This document shows, in pieces, positions 1-11,462 of a stretch of DNA of 64,000 nucleotides. The translations under genes were made by a program, and so were the position numbers. This stretch comes from Astropecten irregularis. Lineage: Eukaryota; Echinodermata; Asteroidea; Paxillosida; Astropectinidae. Where the stretch lies: the NCBI GenBank assembly GCA_963971285.1, contig OZ020250.1, forward strand, positions 14,430,499 through 14,494,498, read 5' to 3'. The notes beneath the pieces were generated by a model. It was not told the DNA's origin and did no database searches. It was given only the letters and a program-made list of their open reading frames with translations. Within the stretch, counting starts at the first letter, position 1; each line of letters begins with the position of its first letter.

Positions 1-70
1 ATTTTGAATGGTGGTTTGTTTTATTGGGAGAGACATTTTTGTGCTTAACAGTTTTATGAAATTGGCCCCA
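1..70. mobile_element. C-family MITE, right end only (cut by window edge)
   Basis: C-family elements are about 240 bp with ends GGGGCCAATTTCATAGAGC, containing CTTAGCAC and, near the right end, GGTGGTTTGTTTTATTGGG. This copy enters the window from the left and ends AAATTGGCCCC. Confidence 0.75.
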
Positions 71-835
71 CGAGTCTTGGCCACGCGTGGTTCCAAGTGA
101 TGGTGGCTTAAAAAGTTAACATAACCTCCTGACCCGCCCGCAACACACGATAAATTCGAAGTTTACCTTGTTCCTTAATAATGCTACAGTCACACGGCCA
201 TGTCACGGACATGCGGATGCCTGCTTATATTTGGATAATGGAAATGCGTAATTTTTACCCCAAATTTCAGCAAAAGATACCTATATTCTGCAGACGATAC
301 GGATTAGTTACGGATGTTACGTACGAATTACGGATGTTACGGGTAAAACCTGCGGAGGATCCCATCCGCTGAAACATGTCACGGAAGACTTACGGATGAC
401 TTACGCATTTTACGGATGACTTACGGGCGATACGGATGAGTTACGTTCGTGTCTGTGCATGTCGGCTAAAACTGGCGTCCGCACCATCCGCATATAAACC
501 CACGCGGATTGGCTGCTTCAGTCGCATTTCATCAAGTCTTGGAGCTAGTTCCAGTTATTTACGTACCAGTGCTTGCTCATTCCGTAAAACAGACCAACGC
601 ATCTACTGCATCATTACGTACATCAGCCCTATGTGGGTCACAACTTAACCTACCTGCATGTCAGTACCGTTTTTGTTGTACGATGCAGCGCACCGATCAG
701 ACGGCACGACATACCACCCGCCATTACTGCGGTGTCCCCGCCCGATGTTTATGTGACAACAAAAGGATTTACGCTCCGCCGCACAATATGGGAGATACAC
801 CACAGCAGCCACAAGGCCAACTACATGAATCGCTT
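71..835. other. Left intergenic region, no gene seen
   Basis: Apart from the phased array at 295..450 the stretch shows no coding signature. Open frames up to about 150 codons here lack any recognisable domain, and several overlap in different frames. Confidence 0.4.
295..450. repeat. 10-bp-phased TTACG array
   Basis: TTACG starts at 308, 317, 328, 337, 390, 401, 410, 421 and 441, with TACG also near 298 and 430. The unit is close to TTACGGATGA. Spacing alternates 9 to 11 bp, near one helical turn. Flanks of about 150 bp on each side hold no recognisable feature. Confidence 0.8.
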
Positions 836-1140
836 GTCCGATTCGTGTATGAACGTAAACACATTTCTGTCAAATCTCAGCCCAGTTTTATTAATCATCT
901 TCAAATTGTATTCTTGAGGTCTAAGAAATATACTGAGAACAATATGTTTAATTGCAAATTACATGGCGCCTAAAGTCAGTTTATGTAGTGAAAAGCTGGC
1001 AGTGACTGGAACATGACTGACCACCTAAAACTGGACCGCAGTATTAGATAATGCTGATGCCAACTCTTATTAAGTGGTACGCGATCGACTCGTTAAAGAT
1101 GCCATCACAAAGGTTCCTGGTTCGAATCCCGTACAAGCAT
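836..1140 (+). repeat. Duplicated 3' flank of copy A with tRNA-SINE relic
   Basis: Matches 4815..5150 downstream of copy B in the same order and orientation, so the gene duplication extended past the stop codons. Near its right end GGTTCGAATCC (B box of RNA polymerase III genes) at about 1118 follows a weak A-box-like stretch, which suggests an old tRNA-derived SINE carried along with the duplication. Not a functional tRNA: no cloverleaf can be drawn. Confidence 0.6.
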
Positions 1141-1147
1141 GCAGAGT

Positions 1148-3308
1148 TTAAGACATCAATCGATCCTTCATGACCGGAGGATTGCGTGCTATCTCATCCA
1201 GAACCCCCTGTTTGAATCCACCCTTCACCATTGCCTCCAAAACCCAGGGTGCCATGTCCCTCAGAATCGGTGCCAGCAGCGTCTGGTGAACGGGGTAGTA
1301 GACCTCCCGCTCCCTGTTAGAGGTCCCTGTCATGATGCGGTAGGCCGTGGAAGACGGGGTGGTGAAACGAAGACTGTTGGAGACCATTTCCTGAGAATTT
1401 TCTGCCGCATTGGTGGTATTGATGGCACCTTAAAGAAATTGAGACCAGGTACAAAACATTAATGTAGTTTACATTTATCTTTGCTCATGTCTCTGTTCCA
1501 AATTAGTATCATTTATACTATAGGCAAAGTCATGGTGGGTGTATTAAACATTTGCTCGTTTCTATAATGAATGTGTTTTATAACCTGTTAAGCATTCACG
1601 TCCATGGACACGGAGTAGGGCCCACTTACCGAGTACAAACGTAGTCAAGGAGATATCGATGTTTTGCATCTTGAACTCTTGTCGTAAGGCATCGAAGAAC
1701 CCATGCAGGGCAAACTTGGAGGCGCTGTAAGCAGCGATGCAGGGCAAGCCCACCTTTCCTGAAAAAAAAAACCCACAACCAAAAGATCGAAATGGTGGAA
1801 GCCAGGGATGAGATAGGAAGTGTCTTTCACAGAAACTAAAAGAGAGATTCATCATTAAATCATCAAATACAATTGATGACAGTTTCACCTACCTGCAAAT
1901 GAGGACACCACAGCTATATTCCCCTTGCTCTCTGCTAGCATAGGAGTAGCGTAGGAAGCTAGACTCACGTATGCGTGGAAGTTAATATCCATGACCTGTG
2001 GATGGCAGTTGAAAAAGTTACAATTTCAATACAGGCAGAATAGTATAGGTATAAGAAAAGAGCAAAAAGAGTAAAAGGTTTATAAGTTGGCCAAGTACGT
2101 CGAAGCCAGCAGGACAACCCAGTGACGAACAGATGGTCAATAATGGTCATCTGTTGAACGAGGCTGCAAGAAAATTCAACTAGCTTAAGGACGGCAAAAT
2201 GGCAAACACATCCACCATCAGCCTCATCAAGGTCTTTGGCTAATTTACCCTTCTCAACTTCTCCAAGTTGCCAGTCCACACGGCCATGCCGGCCTCGGTG
2301 ATGTGGTTGAGAATGAGATGATCAAGGCCACCAAACCTCATCTTGGCCTCATCAATCAGTCTCTTTGTGTCCTCTTGTTTGGCCATGTCCAGAGGAAGAT
2401 AGAAGGCCTCCTTGGCTCCTAGCTCTTTGCACTTGGCCACGACCTGTCGGACAAAGTAATTATACAGCTATGAGAGCTAAATATTATATCACTACTACAC
2501 AGTATTCTGATCACCCGAGTATTTTAACATGTAACAGCCAGGCGTTTATAGGTTTAATTGCCACACCTACCTGTTGTAGTACAGCTTCTCTGCGTGCTGT
2601 GATGAGGACTCTTGCTCCTAGTCTTGCATACTGATAGGCAACTTCCTCACCTATCCCTGTACTGGCTCCCGTGATGACCACTCGCTTACCAGCAATGCTA
2701 GCTAATACAACAAAGGAATAGAAGCGTGTTCTGATGACTGAGGGCTGGAATGCAAGACTGTATAATTTCATATTTATGTCATCCAGCATAGGCCTATCTC
2801 TCGATACGTCACACATTCCCTACAATTTATCCTGCCCCTCCCCTACATCAAATGCATGTCATCAATCCCGAACCAGTTCAGGCTTCAGCATCTTGGCCTA
2901 GAGCTAGGCTCCATGCATGCCTCTTAAGATCAAGATAAATGCGACTGATTTCGTTTCCACTGCAAAAAGTGAAGCATGCCAATAAGTAAAACATCATTCC
3001 GTTGCTAATTGAACACAAGTAGGACTATAGACAGCTATAGGCAGCGTTGCAAATGGCCGACTGCATGATCTGCATCAGCCTACCCATGTTCTGCACTGAA
3101 TTGGACATGTCCATGCTAGAGTGCAGCGAATAGTAAATACTTTCATGTAAGGTATACACATGCATGAATTATGATCTCCTCTCCCTAACACACTGGTAAA
3201 TCGCACATTCTCTCACTAGCATTAGTCATTACCTGGGTCGAACCTGTCGATGAGAAGGAATCCGATGTAACCAGCAACCACGGCCAGAATATATTTCGTC
3301 AGCCCCAT
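1148..3308 (-). CDS. HSD11B1L: 11-beta-hydroxysteroid dehydrogenase 1-like protein, copy A (six exons)
   Basis: A membrane-anchored short-chain dehydrogenase/reductase of the 11-beta-HSD1 / HSD11B1L type, which oxidises or reduces hydroxyl/keto groups of steroids or related lipids with NADP(H) at the ER. Exons, in order of transcription: 3308..3233, 2701..2571, 2443..2249, 1995..1893, 1758..1630, 1428..1148. All introns are GT-AG with phases 1,0,0,1,1. The joined frame gives 304 residues. An N-terminal signal anchor ([20 protein letters not shown]) is followed by the cofactor motif TGASTGIG at 36-43, Asn in LNHIT near 115, catalytic Ser166 in VVSSFAG, and Tyr179/Lys183 in YSASK. The C-terminal part keeps REREVYYP, which matches the EVYY segment of 11-beta-HSD1. 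Length is normal for the family and no damage is visible. The start was chosen because it gives the signal anchor and is conserved in copy B. Substrate is unknown; other SDR28-like assignments remain possible. Confidence 0.93.
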
Positions 3309-4540
3309 GATATTTTGCCAGTCTTAGTAAGATTTACTGTAACCTTTGCTGATGCATGTACAGTTACTACATGTACATACCGGTACTCAGTCATAAGCCT
3401 GTTATATTTCTGGCTGTTCAGTCGTGCGTGTGAACCGACTATGACATAATATGCAAAATTACATGTTTGTAATTTGATAACGCACTGCTATGACCATAGT
3501 CAGGATGAACACTCGAGCTGTTTTGCAGACGACAGTTTTACACCATGGTTCACACAGGGTTCAATCATGTAGATGATACCGCATACGACGTGTACGTACG
3601 TACCGCTTGGTTGTTCCATGGTTGTTCATTGAGCACAAATACACGGGTCTAAAGGTACAGAAACGTCCGCTTGGTGGGTTCTTATGTGTACAGAAGATCA
3701 ATAATCGACCCTTTACTTGTTTTTCAGTGACCCCAAGGTCACTACTCATGGCGCGACGATTTTTTTTCCCGGGTTAGGACGCAGCGCCCTCTGCCGACAG
3801 ATCCTAAAATCTGCCTAAAATCCAAACACGTGTGTGAAATCGCAAATAAATTAAAAAAAACGACCACTGAAAGGGTTCTGTAAGACTTTTTTAACAGACT
3901 GCTACTTAAACGTTTTCCCCCGAATTTAAACCTTTTTCGTCTCTGGTCCTATAGTACGGCTTTCTCTAACCAAAGTTGCTTGCTGAAAAATGTTTTTTCC
4001 ACCCGAGGGGCACTGAATTATTCAGTTTGCAACAACAGCGTCATATATCCCTCTTCGCGTTCTGTGTCTCCCTTATGTTCATATGTTTTTTGAAAAATGG
4101 CTTCTTCGACTGGAGTGAACCATAATTATCTTGTTTTAGGGTGGTCAGCTGATCTCAAAAATTGAATGGTCAACCCACCATAAAATGAAAGGCGACATGT
4201 TCATCATAATTTTTTTCTGAGCAACCTGAACGGCCTGTGAGAGTTCTGAGTATTTGTCAATATCAATAATTATTAACAGCAAACCCAAAGCAACAACAAC
4301 ATGTGACGAATGCTGTCATTTGAAAGGTCTTATCCTACTACACTTTGTGAGCTTCCGTCTGCCACTTTCTCATTCAAGTGACGCTGGATTAAAAAGAACC
4401 TCTTACACACCCACAATATACGACAAAATTTCTTCACAGGTACAGGGTCTATAATTATACGCCTATTGCAGGTTAATATCTTGTTCCTTAACAAAAATCA
4501 AGGTTTACGGTGCTCATTCCATAAAACAGACAATAACACT
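3309..4540. other. Upstream of copy A, no gene seen
   Basis: Contains the promoter-side block of copy A at 3727..3805 and then AT-rich sequence with short runs of A and T. Short open frames here have no recognisable protein and overlap the divergent upstream region. The sequence between about 3960 and 4540 has no clear counterpart in copy B. Confidence 0.5.
3727..3805 (-). promoter_or_regulatory. Promoter-side block of copy A with CAAGGTCA site
   Basis: About 425 bp upstream of the copy A start codon. This block is conserved with the matching position of copy B (8246..8318) although the sequence around both has diverged: CAAGGTCA, then CATGGCGCGA, a T run with CCCGGG, and CAGCGCCCTC. CAAGGTCA (3734..3741) fits the extended half-site used by SF-1/LRH-1 (NR5A) and ERR nuclear receptors. 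In copy A it is part of AGTGACCCCAAGGTCACT, an everted palindrome. Regulatory function is inferred only from conservation and motif. Confidence 0.45.
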
Positions 4541-4541
4541 C

Positions 4542-4790
4542 TTAAAGGTAGTATCATACTTTGGTAAAAAAAAAACCCAGAAATGTTCACAGATTTACGT
4601 ATAAATTTCAGGGTACGAGGATGGTGCTGGTAGAAACCTACCGTTAACATTTTTCCGCTTGAAATGGGGTATTTATCCAGAAATGAATAAAACAACGACC
4701 GAAAATCTTTTTGATCTTTAAAAAGATCAGAAATAAAAGAGAACAGAAATACTGTGGCCGTTTTTCACGATTTTCTCAAATATTGTTGTA
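4542..4790. mobile_element. TTAA MITE type I, right end missing
   Basis: Type I elements are about 355 bp, flanked by TTAA, with inverted ends AGGTAGTATCATACTTTGG. Here the left end is intact after TTAA at 4542 and the copy breaks off near 4790, just before the duplicated flank of copy B. Confidence 0.8.
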
Positions 4791-4814
4791 TGGCTTTTGT
4801 TGGCTTTTGTTGTA

Positions 4815-5150
4815 TACGATGCAATATCAATGTGAACACACTCTTGTCAAATCACAGCCCACTTTTATTTATCAATCTTAAAAAAAACTTATTCAGTTCT
4901 GAGAACAAACAGAGAACAGTTTGTTTAATTCCAATTAAATTACATGCCGCCTAAAATAGTCAGTTTATGTAGTGAAAAGCTGGCAATGACTGCAATACGA
5001 CTGACCATAAAAAACTATAAAACGGAGGATCAGACCGCGCAGTATTACTGATGTCAACTCTTATTAAGTGGTACTTTGATCGACTCGTTTATTACAGATG
5101 CCATCACATATGGTTCCTGGTTCGAATCCCGGCAACAGGGCCAGAGACAT
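4815..5150 (+). repeat. Duplicated 3' flank of copy B with tRNA-SINE relic
   Basis: Sister of 836..1140. Shares the CAGTTTATGTAGTGAAAAGC segment, AACTCTTATTAAGTGGTA and a B box (GGTTCGAATCC) at about 5118, only 30 bp past the copy B stop codon. Confidence 0.6.
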
Positions 5151-5153
5151 CAA

Positions 5154-7938
5154 TCAATCCTTGATAGCTGGAGCATCGCGTGCTATCCCATCCAAGAACT
5201 CCTGTTTGAATCCACCCTTCAACAATGCTTCCAAAACCCTGGGTGCCAGGTCCCTCAGGATCGGGGCCGGCAGCGTCTGGTGAACGGGGTAGTAGACCTC
5301 CCGCTCCCTGTTAGAGGTCCCCGTCATGATGCGGTAGGCCGTGGAAGACGGGCTGGTGTTAAAAGCATCCTCGTGACATATTTCCTTGGTATACTCCATT
5401 ACATTTGGAGTCTTTGATGCACCTGGAGAAACAAACATTCACACACGATGACACATGAGAACATACCTTCAGCAGAAAGCCTGGAATCTGAACTTTACTC
5501 AACTCGCTTTGGAGTAGGGAGCCAGTATACATTCATTCTTGCTTGATTCAAGTTGACAACAGCCATCGAGTATGATGCTAAAACAATGTAGGTCATAATC
5601 TCGCTTACCAAGAACAAACATCGTCACTGCGATATCGATGTTTTGCATCCGGAACTCCTGCCGGAGGGCATCGAAGAACCCATGCAGGGCAAACTTGGAG
5701 GCGCTGTAAGCAGCTAGGAAGGGAATAGCATGTTTTCCTGAAAAAAAAAAGGGGAAAGGGGAAAACATCTCAAATAATTGTCCAAACCTTCACTACTGAA
5801 ATCGCAGTTTTAGTTGGGTTCTTCCAAAAAAGGAAATTTGAGAGGGTCCGTCCACTGCTTGTCCATGACTATAAACAAACACTCAATTGCAGACTGCGCA
5901 GACAATTTACAACTATGATTCCCAAGAGATTGATCTTTTTACAGGATACACTTGATCTATAATGCATAGATTAACAGAGATACGACCAAAACAGTCACAT
6001 TGTTTTATCACCTACCTGCAAATGACGACACCACTGCTATATTGCCCTTGCTCTCTGCTAGCATCGGAGTAGCAAAGGAAGCTAGACTCACGTATGCGTG
6101 GAAGTTAATATCCATGACCTGTGGTGAATAATTCGGATACCTATTACAATGGGAGACTTTGGAGAACCGGTCTTGAAGTCAACAGCGCACGCGCATGCAC
6201 GAGTACGCACGCGCAAAACAATGCGCGCATGCTCACAATGGCGTGCGCGTGAGCTGTTGACTTGAAGACCGGTTCTCCAAAGTCTCCCATTGCAACACAG
6301 CTTGGGTAAAAGTTCTATATTCAAGAACAAAAGTGTGAAAAGGTTATTAATTAGTTGGCTATCCACGTCCAAACCAACAAACAGACGATCAAACTTTAAT
6401 GATCATCTTCTGAACGAGGCTGCAAGGAAATCCAACTAGCTAACAACTGCAAAATTAATGGCAAACACATCCACCATCGGTATAATCAAGGCCTTTGGCT
6501 TTTTCACCTTTCTCAACTTGTCCAAATCACCAGTCCACGGGGACATGAAGTTGTAGGTGATGTGGTTGAGAATGAGATGATCTAGGCCACCAAACCTCAT
6601 CTTGGCCTCATCAATCAGTGTCTTGGTGTCCTCTTGTTTGGCCATGTCCAGAGGAAGATAGAAGGCCTCCTTGGCTCCTAGTTCTTTGCACTTGGCCACA
6701 ACCTGTCGGACAAAATCACTTTAAAGCTATAAAAGGCAGAAATAGTTCACTACTACACAGTATTCTGATTACCTGAGTATTTTAACAATGCATGTTACAA
6801 CAACAAGAATGTTAGACAACTAAGCCTGAAAAACTTCCAGTCGTAGGCTTATCACACTTAAATACCTGCTGTAGTACAGCTTCTCTGCGCGCTGTGATGA
6901 GGACTCTTGCTCCTAGTCTTGCATACTGATAGGCAATTTCCTCACCTATCCCTGTACTGGCTCCAGTGATGACCACTCGCTTGCCAGCAATGCTAGCTAT
7001 AATTATAATCAACAATTACAAAAATTAGAATAGAAGTGAGTTCTGATGACTCTCTTAGGCCAACGACTTGGTTCAACTTTGCATAAATTCATTAAGTCAT
7101 CCTGCATAGCTCTGTATTCTTCTAAATGCTCCACATAATTAAAGACTAAACAGGGTAATACGTTGAATTGTACTCTGTCACGATGAGCAATTACATCAGC
7201 ACAGACTGGCTAACCTGTACAAAGGTCACAAACCTGTAATCGAGATTTCAATATTCTTCGAATAAACTAGCCAATATCATGTACGTTTAGGTTTGCTGCT
7301 CTAATTGCAAATGCAACTTGTTCCCTCCATCAAATTCATCTAGGTCTCATCCCCAACCAGCTATATAGCTGGGATCGATTTCACCAAAGTCTTCGTAACT
7401 CGCTGTCAATCGTAGGACATGATGCATTGCAGTACGGTACCCCCACGATGGGACATCCTTCGTAAACTGTTAAGATCGATCGTAGGGCTTCGTGTTCAGC
7501 ACTTGATCTATGCCTATAGGCCTAGCTTGGCCCCAAACTCTCTGCATGGTGAGCAAAGTGAATTAGACTGATTCCATTTTCACTGCCAACAAGTGAAACA
7601 TGCAGTCACCCGAACACGAGTGTAGACAAGCAGCGTGGCAGCGTTCCAGCTAAGGCTAACTGCATCTGACCTATGAAGGGCAACAGGCCGTAATGAATTG
7701 AACATTCGACCAGGTCAATAGCGAAATACATGTACATGTAGTAAATAAGTTCCACGGTGCATGTATCCATTATAATATCATCGATTCTTTGCTAAACCTG
7801 ATCTCCCCTCCACATGCACATACTCACACAATTCCTTGTAAACCGGACATTCTAGCATTTACCTGGGTCGAACCTGTCGATGAGAAGGAATCCGATGTAA
7901 CCAGCAACTACGGCCAGAATATATTTCGTCAGCCCCAT
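5154..7938 (-). CDS. HSD11B1L: 11-beta-hydroxysteroid dehydrogenase 1-like protein, copy B (six exons)
   Basis: Tandem paralogue of copy A, same strand and same exon structure: 7938..7863, 6996..6866, 6702..6508, 6118..6016, 5737..5609, 5422..5154, intron phases 1,0,0,1,1. The joined frame gives 300 residues. Exon 1 encodes exactly the same 25-residue signal anchor as copy A; exon 2 differs by one residue (Val to Ile). TGASTGIG (36-43), Ser166, Tyr179 and Lys183 are intact. Differences cluster after LNHIT (YNFMSPW instead of EAGMAVW), around the start of exon 5 (KHAIPFL versus KVGLPCI), and in the first 20 residues of exon 6. These flank the substrate cleft in this family, so altered specificity is plausible (inference). 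The C-terminus is four residues shorter. Intron 3 carries a 146-bp foldback element that copy A lacks, and intron 1 carries an E-family MITE. Likely an active duplicate. Confidence 0.93.
6147..6292. repeat. Foldback element in intron 3 of copy B, perfect 40-bp arms
   Basis: Arms 6147..6186 and 6253..6292 are exact reverse complements. The 66-bp centre is alternating purine-pyrimidine (many CGCGCA and TGCGCG steps). Copy A lacks it at the same place, so it inserted after the gene duplication. A diverged relative lies at 15494..15646. Confidence 0.85.
7371..7492. repeat. E-family MITE (intron 1 of copy B)
   Basis: About 135 bp in the family. Consensus runs GGTCGATTTCACCAAACTC at one end, ATGCATTGCAG in the middle and GATCGATCGTAGGGCTTCG at the other, ending GTGAAATCGACC. 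This copy has a damaged right end. Confidence 0.7.
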
Positions 7939-8245
7939 GATTACTTGTCACTTGAATAGGGCCTATATATTACGATTGTTGTGGCACAACTGCAGGCCTG
8001 TTATATTTCTGGTTCACTCGTGTTTGTGATGTGATATCAAAGACAGCATACGCAATTACGCAATGTTGTACTTTGCAGTATGATAATTATTTACTACAAT
8101 GACGAACTACTCGGGCTAGTTGTATGGCAGACGGCAGTTGTTTCCAGATATAATGTGGTTAACCCGTAGTTCACGTATTTATGATACATTCTTACAATAA
8201 CGTCCGGACGGTACGAACGGACGTGTTTACTTATACCGCATGTGT

Positions 8246-8318
8246 GACTCCTCCAAGGTCACGCATGGCGCGATTTTTTTCCCGGGTTACGACTCAGCGC
8301 CCTCCTGTTGACAGATAA
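8246..8318 (-). promoter_or_regulatory. Promoter-side block of copy B with CAAGGTCA site
   Basis: Counterpart of the 3727..3805 block, about 320 bp upstream of the copy B start. CAAGGTCA lies at 8254..8261 and is followed by the same CATGGCGCGA, CCCGGGTTA and CAGCGCCCTC elements with few differences. The everted partner half-site is weaker than in copy A. Confidence 0.45.
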
Positions 8319-8319
8319 A

Positions 8320-9666
8320 GCATGACATTCACGTTTCAAAGTTACACTGGAATCGCGTTTGTAAAGGCCAAATAAAATTAGTATAACAAATTCTTGCATT
8401 AATGATTGTATTTTCTCGCATCATTTTTTTTCCTTTTCCATTTATTTTCTCCAACCAAAATTATTTTGCTTGCACCATTGGGGCAAGTTTTTTTTTATCC
8501 CAGCAAACACATTGATTCCTTTTCAGTGGAACATTTTAATTCGTATATATCGCCATGATCTCACATATGCCACCAAAACTATTTTTTACAACACTTTGCA
8601 TTCCAAAGAATGTATTTGTGATTGTAATGATCGCTTATTGCAAACAGAATATAAAGGAATAATTGTTTTGGTGTATAAGCAATGTCGACCACAATTTAGA
8701 AGGCAAAAAGAAAGAGCGCCCCCAATCTGCTTTTAAAACGGACTTGTTGTGCTACCGCCAGTTGAGACCTCAAAACAAAACAAAACAAAACAAAGGTTGG
8801 GCCACAGTATGAAGCTGAAAAAAAGGCTTTAGTTTCGTCATATTCTATCTCAAGCCCTCCATTTAATTAAAGACACAAATGGTGGTAGCAAAATAAATCT
8901 CAAGTCTCATGATAGCATCAGGCCTCATTTTGTAAAGGCTCATAGGGCAAGAGATGGAGATGACCGAGTGCTACATTATCAACAGAGCGCCCTCACCCGG
9001 TCAAGGAATCGGTTGCAGCAACAGCAACAACAAAAGTTAAGGATGTATGCAAACCTGTTTATTTATTTATTTATTTTTATTTCAAGATCTTTATACAGGA
9101 CACACAATATCAGCTCAAATGCCGTTTTGCAACATGGTCCTGTGAAATGCACCTGTTAGTGCATTTGGGCCAAGAATTTACCGATGCGGTGGTTATTTCT
9201 ATTATTTATATAGGGCCTCCATATTATCGAACTACAATGTATACAATTATTAAATGCAGGAAAAAAGACAATTACTGATATCGACCGATTAAAATGTTAC
9301 CCATTAAGTCGCCCAACATAAGGCCCTTAAAGCCACTCAATGTGCTAAGAAGTAATTAAACAAGGAACTAAAAGCATAGGGTATTAGGTGGAGGAAAGAT
9401 GAGTGTTTACGTTACGTATTCAAATGGGACATGTCATAGGTAATGGGGAAACAGGTTGCAGGTTAATAGTTCCATAGTGTGGAAGTGCGCTGAAAAAGGA
9501 TATAGAAAAGCACTTCACAGTATTGACTTAAATAGGTATACATGTACTGTAAATGCTAATGGGTGCAAATGACTTGAAAAGTTACCTGTTACACGTAAAC
9601 AGTTATTCGCTGCAGCTTCAATTTCGATGGTATGACGGCCTTCATATTCAATGATTTGTCATTCAT
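8320..9666. other. Gene-free stretch upstream of copy B
   Basis: AT-rich. Holds an AAAAC pentanucleotide run at about 8773..8795 and a TTTA run at 9058..9080; otherwise I see nothing supportable. Confidence 0.4.
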
Positions 9667-10014
9667 TTCAAGGTATAATACATGATTGGTAAAAGGTCAC
9701 AGAACAGCACTCACACTTTGTCTGATTAAACATGACTTTGTATATGAAATAATACACCTGTGAAAATTTGAGCCCAATCGGACATCCGAGTCACGAGAAA
9801 ATAGCGAAAACCCGACTCAATTTTTCTTATAAAACATAAAAAATGGTTTTGATCTTACCCCGAGATCAAAACAGTTTTCGGTCTTTGTTTTACCAATTTC
9901 TAGATAAATACACCATTTCAGGTGAAAATGTTTTAACAGTATGTTTCAACCAGCACCATCCTCATACTTAAATCTGTGAACATTTATGTTACAAATCCTG
10001 TACTGCACCTTTAA
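9667..10014. mobile_element. TTAA MITE type II
   Basis: Type II elements have ends AGGTNNAATACATGATTGGT / ACCAATCCTGTACTGTACCT and share one internal half with type I. The left target copy reads TTCA, the right TTAA (10011..10014). Confidence 0.85.
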
Positions 10015-10067
10015 CTTGGGCAACATTAATCCATTTGGTCGTTTAGTGAATTACATAATGCTTGATT

Positions 10068-10428
10068 TTAAAGGTAGTATCATACTATGGTTTTTATCAA
10101 AGAAATACAGATTCAGGGGCAGAAATACCATGACAGATACAGTAACAGTCATCTGTGAAAATTTCAGTCCCATACGGTGCCCACTTTTTGAGAAAACAGT
10201 GAAAAACAGCCCCGGTATTTTTTTAAGTCTTTTCTCTTAAATTTTTGATCTTTTAAAAGATCAAAACGTTTTCGGACGTTGTTTTACTAATTTCTGGATA
10301 AATACACCATTTCAGGCGGAAAAATGTTAACGGTAAGTTTCTATCACCACCATCTTCATACCCTGAAAGTTATATGTAATTCTGTGAACATTTCTGTATT
10401 GGTTTCTTACCAAGTATGATACCTTTAA
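10068..10428. mobile_element. TTAA MITE type I
   Basis: TTAA at 10068..10071 and 10425..10428. Complete copy with central GATCTTTTAAAAGATC hairpin, 54 bp after the preceding type II copy. Confidence 0.88.
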
Positions 10429-10671
10429 TTACTAGCGGGGACTTATCGGTTTGATTCACACCAAACTCCAGAATGAGCGTTACTCGGGAGAAAAAGATCT
10501 ACTTTTATCAAGACCAATTCCTCAATATTACCCTCGTACACTTACGACATCAGACATGCTTCAAAAGTCTCCCTAACGTGTCTGATTTAATTCGTTAGTC
10601 AGGTTTTGCAAGCTTGTTCGTCTTTGTTTTGTATTTGTAATGAATAGAGGGCGCTCTTCAAGTGCAACAAC

Positions 10672-10974
10672 CAGGGACCAATTTTTTTTTTATGGAATCC
10701 CGTTATGGCTTTTTTGTGCTTACGGGCACTGCTTTTCGTGAAATCTATTTCATGGAATATGTAAGCCATACTTTTCTGTTAGCGAAGACTTTCTAGGGTA
10801 ACCGTGATTATTTCTGCTTATGCGCTTTCATATGCATTCTGCAGAAATTCCTTGCTTACCGTTACCAAAAAAGAAAACACTCATGTGAAATACGCTAACC
10901 GTAACCAAAAAAATCTGCTCCCGTAAGCGACCAAGTTTTGCTAACCGGTAACGGATTCCATGAAATTGGGACCT
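10672..10974. mobile_element. D-family TIR element
   Basis: Ends CAGGGACCAATTT and AAATTGGGACCTG, with subterminal GGAATCCGTTACGGC-like sequence inverted on both sides. The CWG-type borders fit a Harbinger-like MITE. A partial second copy lies at 56431..56651. Confidence 0.75.
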
Positions 10975-11397
10975 GGCTGCTGATGAAAGACGCCACATGA
11001 TGAAACAAAGTTGAGAAAAGAAACGCCTAAAAAAGCTTGGCTCATGACGTGACTGATTTGAACACTGCAAAAGATACGTGTATTGTCAAAAACAAAAATC
11101 CAACTGGGTTAAATCAATATGCAGGAGCTTCGTCATTAGTTCATCACCATAATCACACACGCTATTTATACTTCCCATGGATCTATATTAAGTTATCATA
11201 ATCATGCTATATATTATGGACATTAATTGGACAATAAAAAAACGTGATGGATTCCCGTTCTACGATCGTTTGCGACCCCGTCACAGCCCTGTAAGAGTGT
11301 CAGGAATATTATTTATTTATTTAGCAGATCTAGCTATAGACCTATTGTAACTTTTGCGCCCGGAATAACAGCCGGAGCACGGCCCGGTGCTGTCTTG
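10975..11397. other. Gene-free stretch
   Basis: AT-rich sequence without recognised repeats or coding signature. Confidence 0.35.
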
Positions 11398-11416
11398 GGC
11401 CCTTTTCCAAACCTCA

Positions 11417-11462
<46 letters not shown>

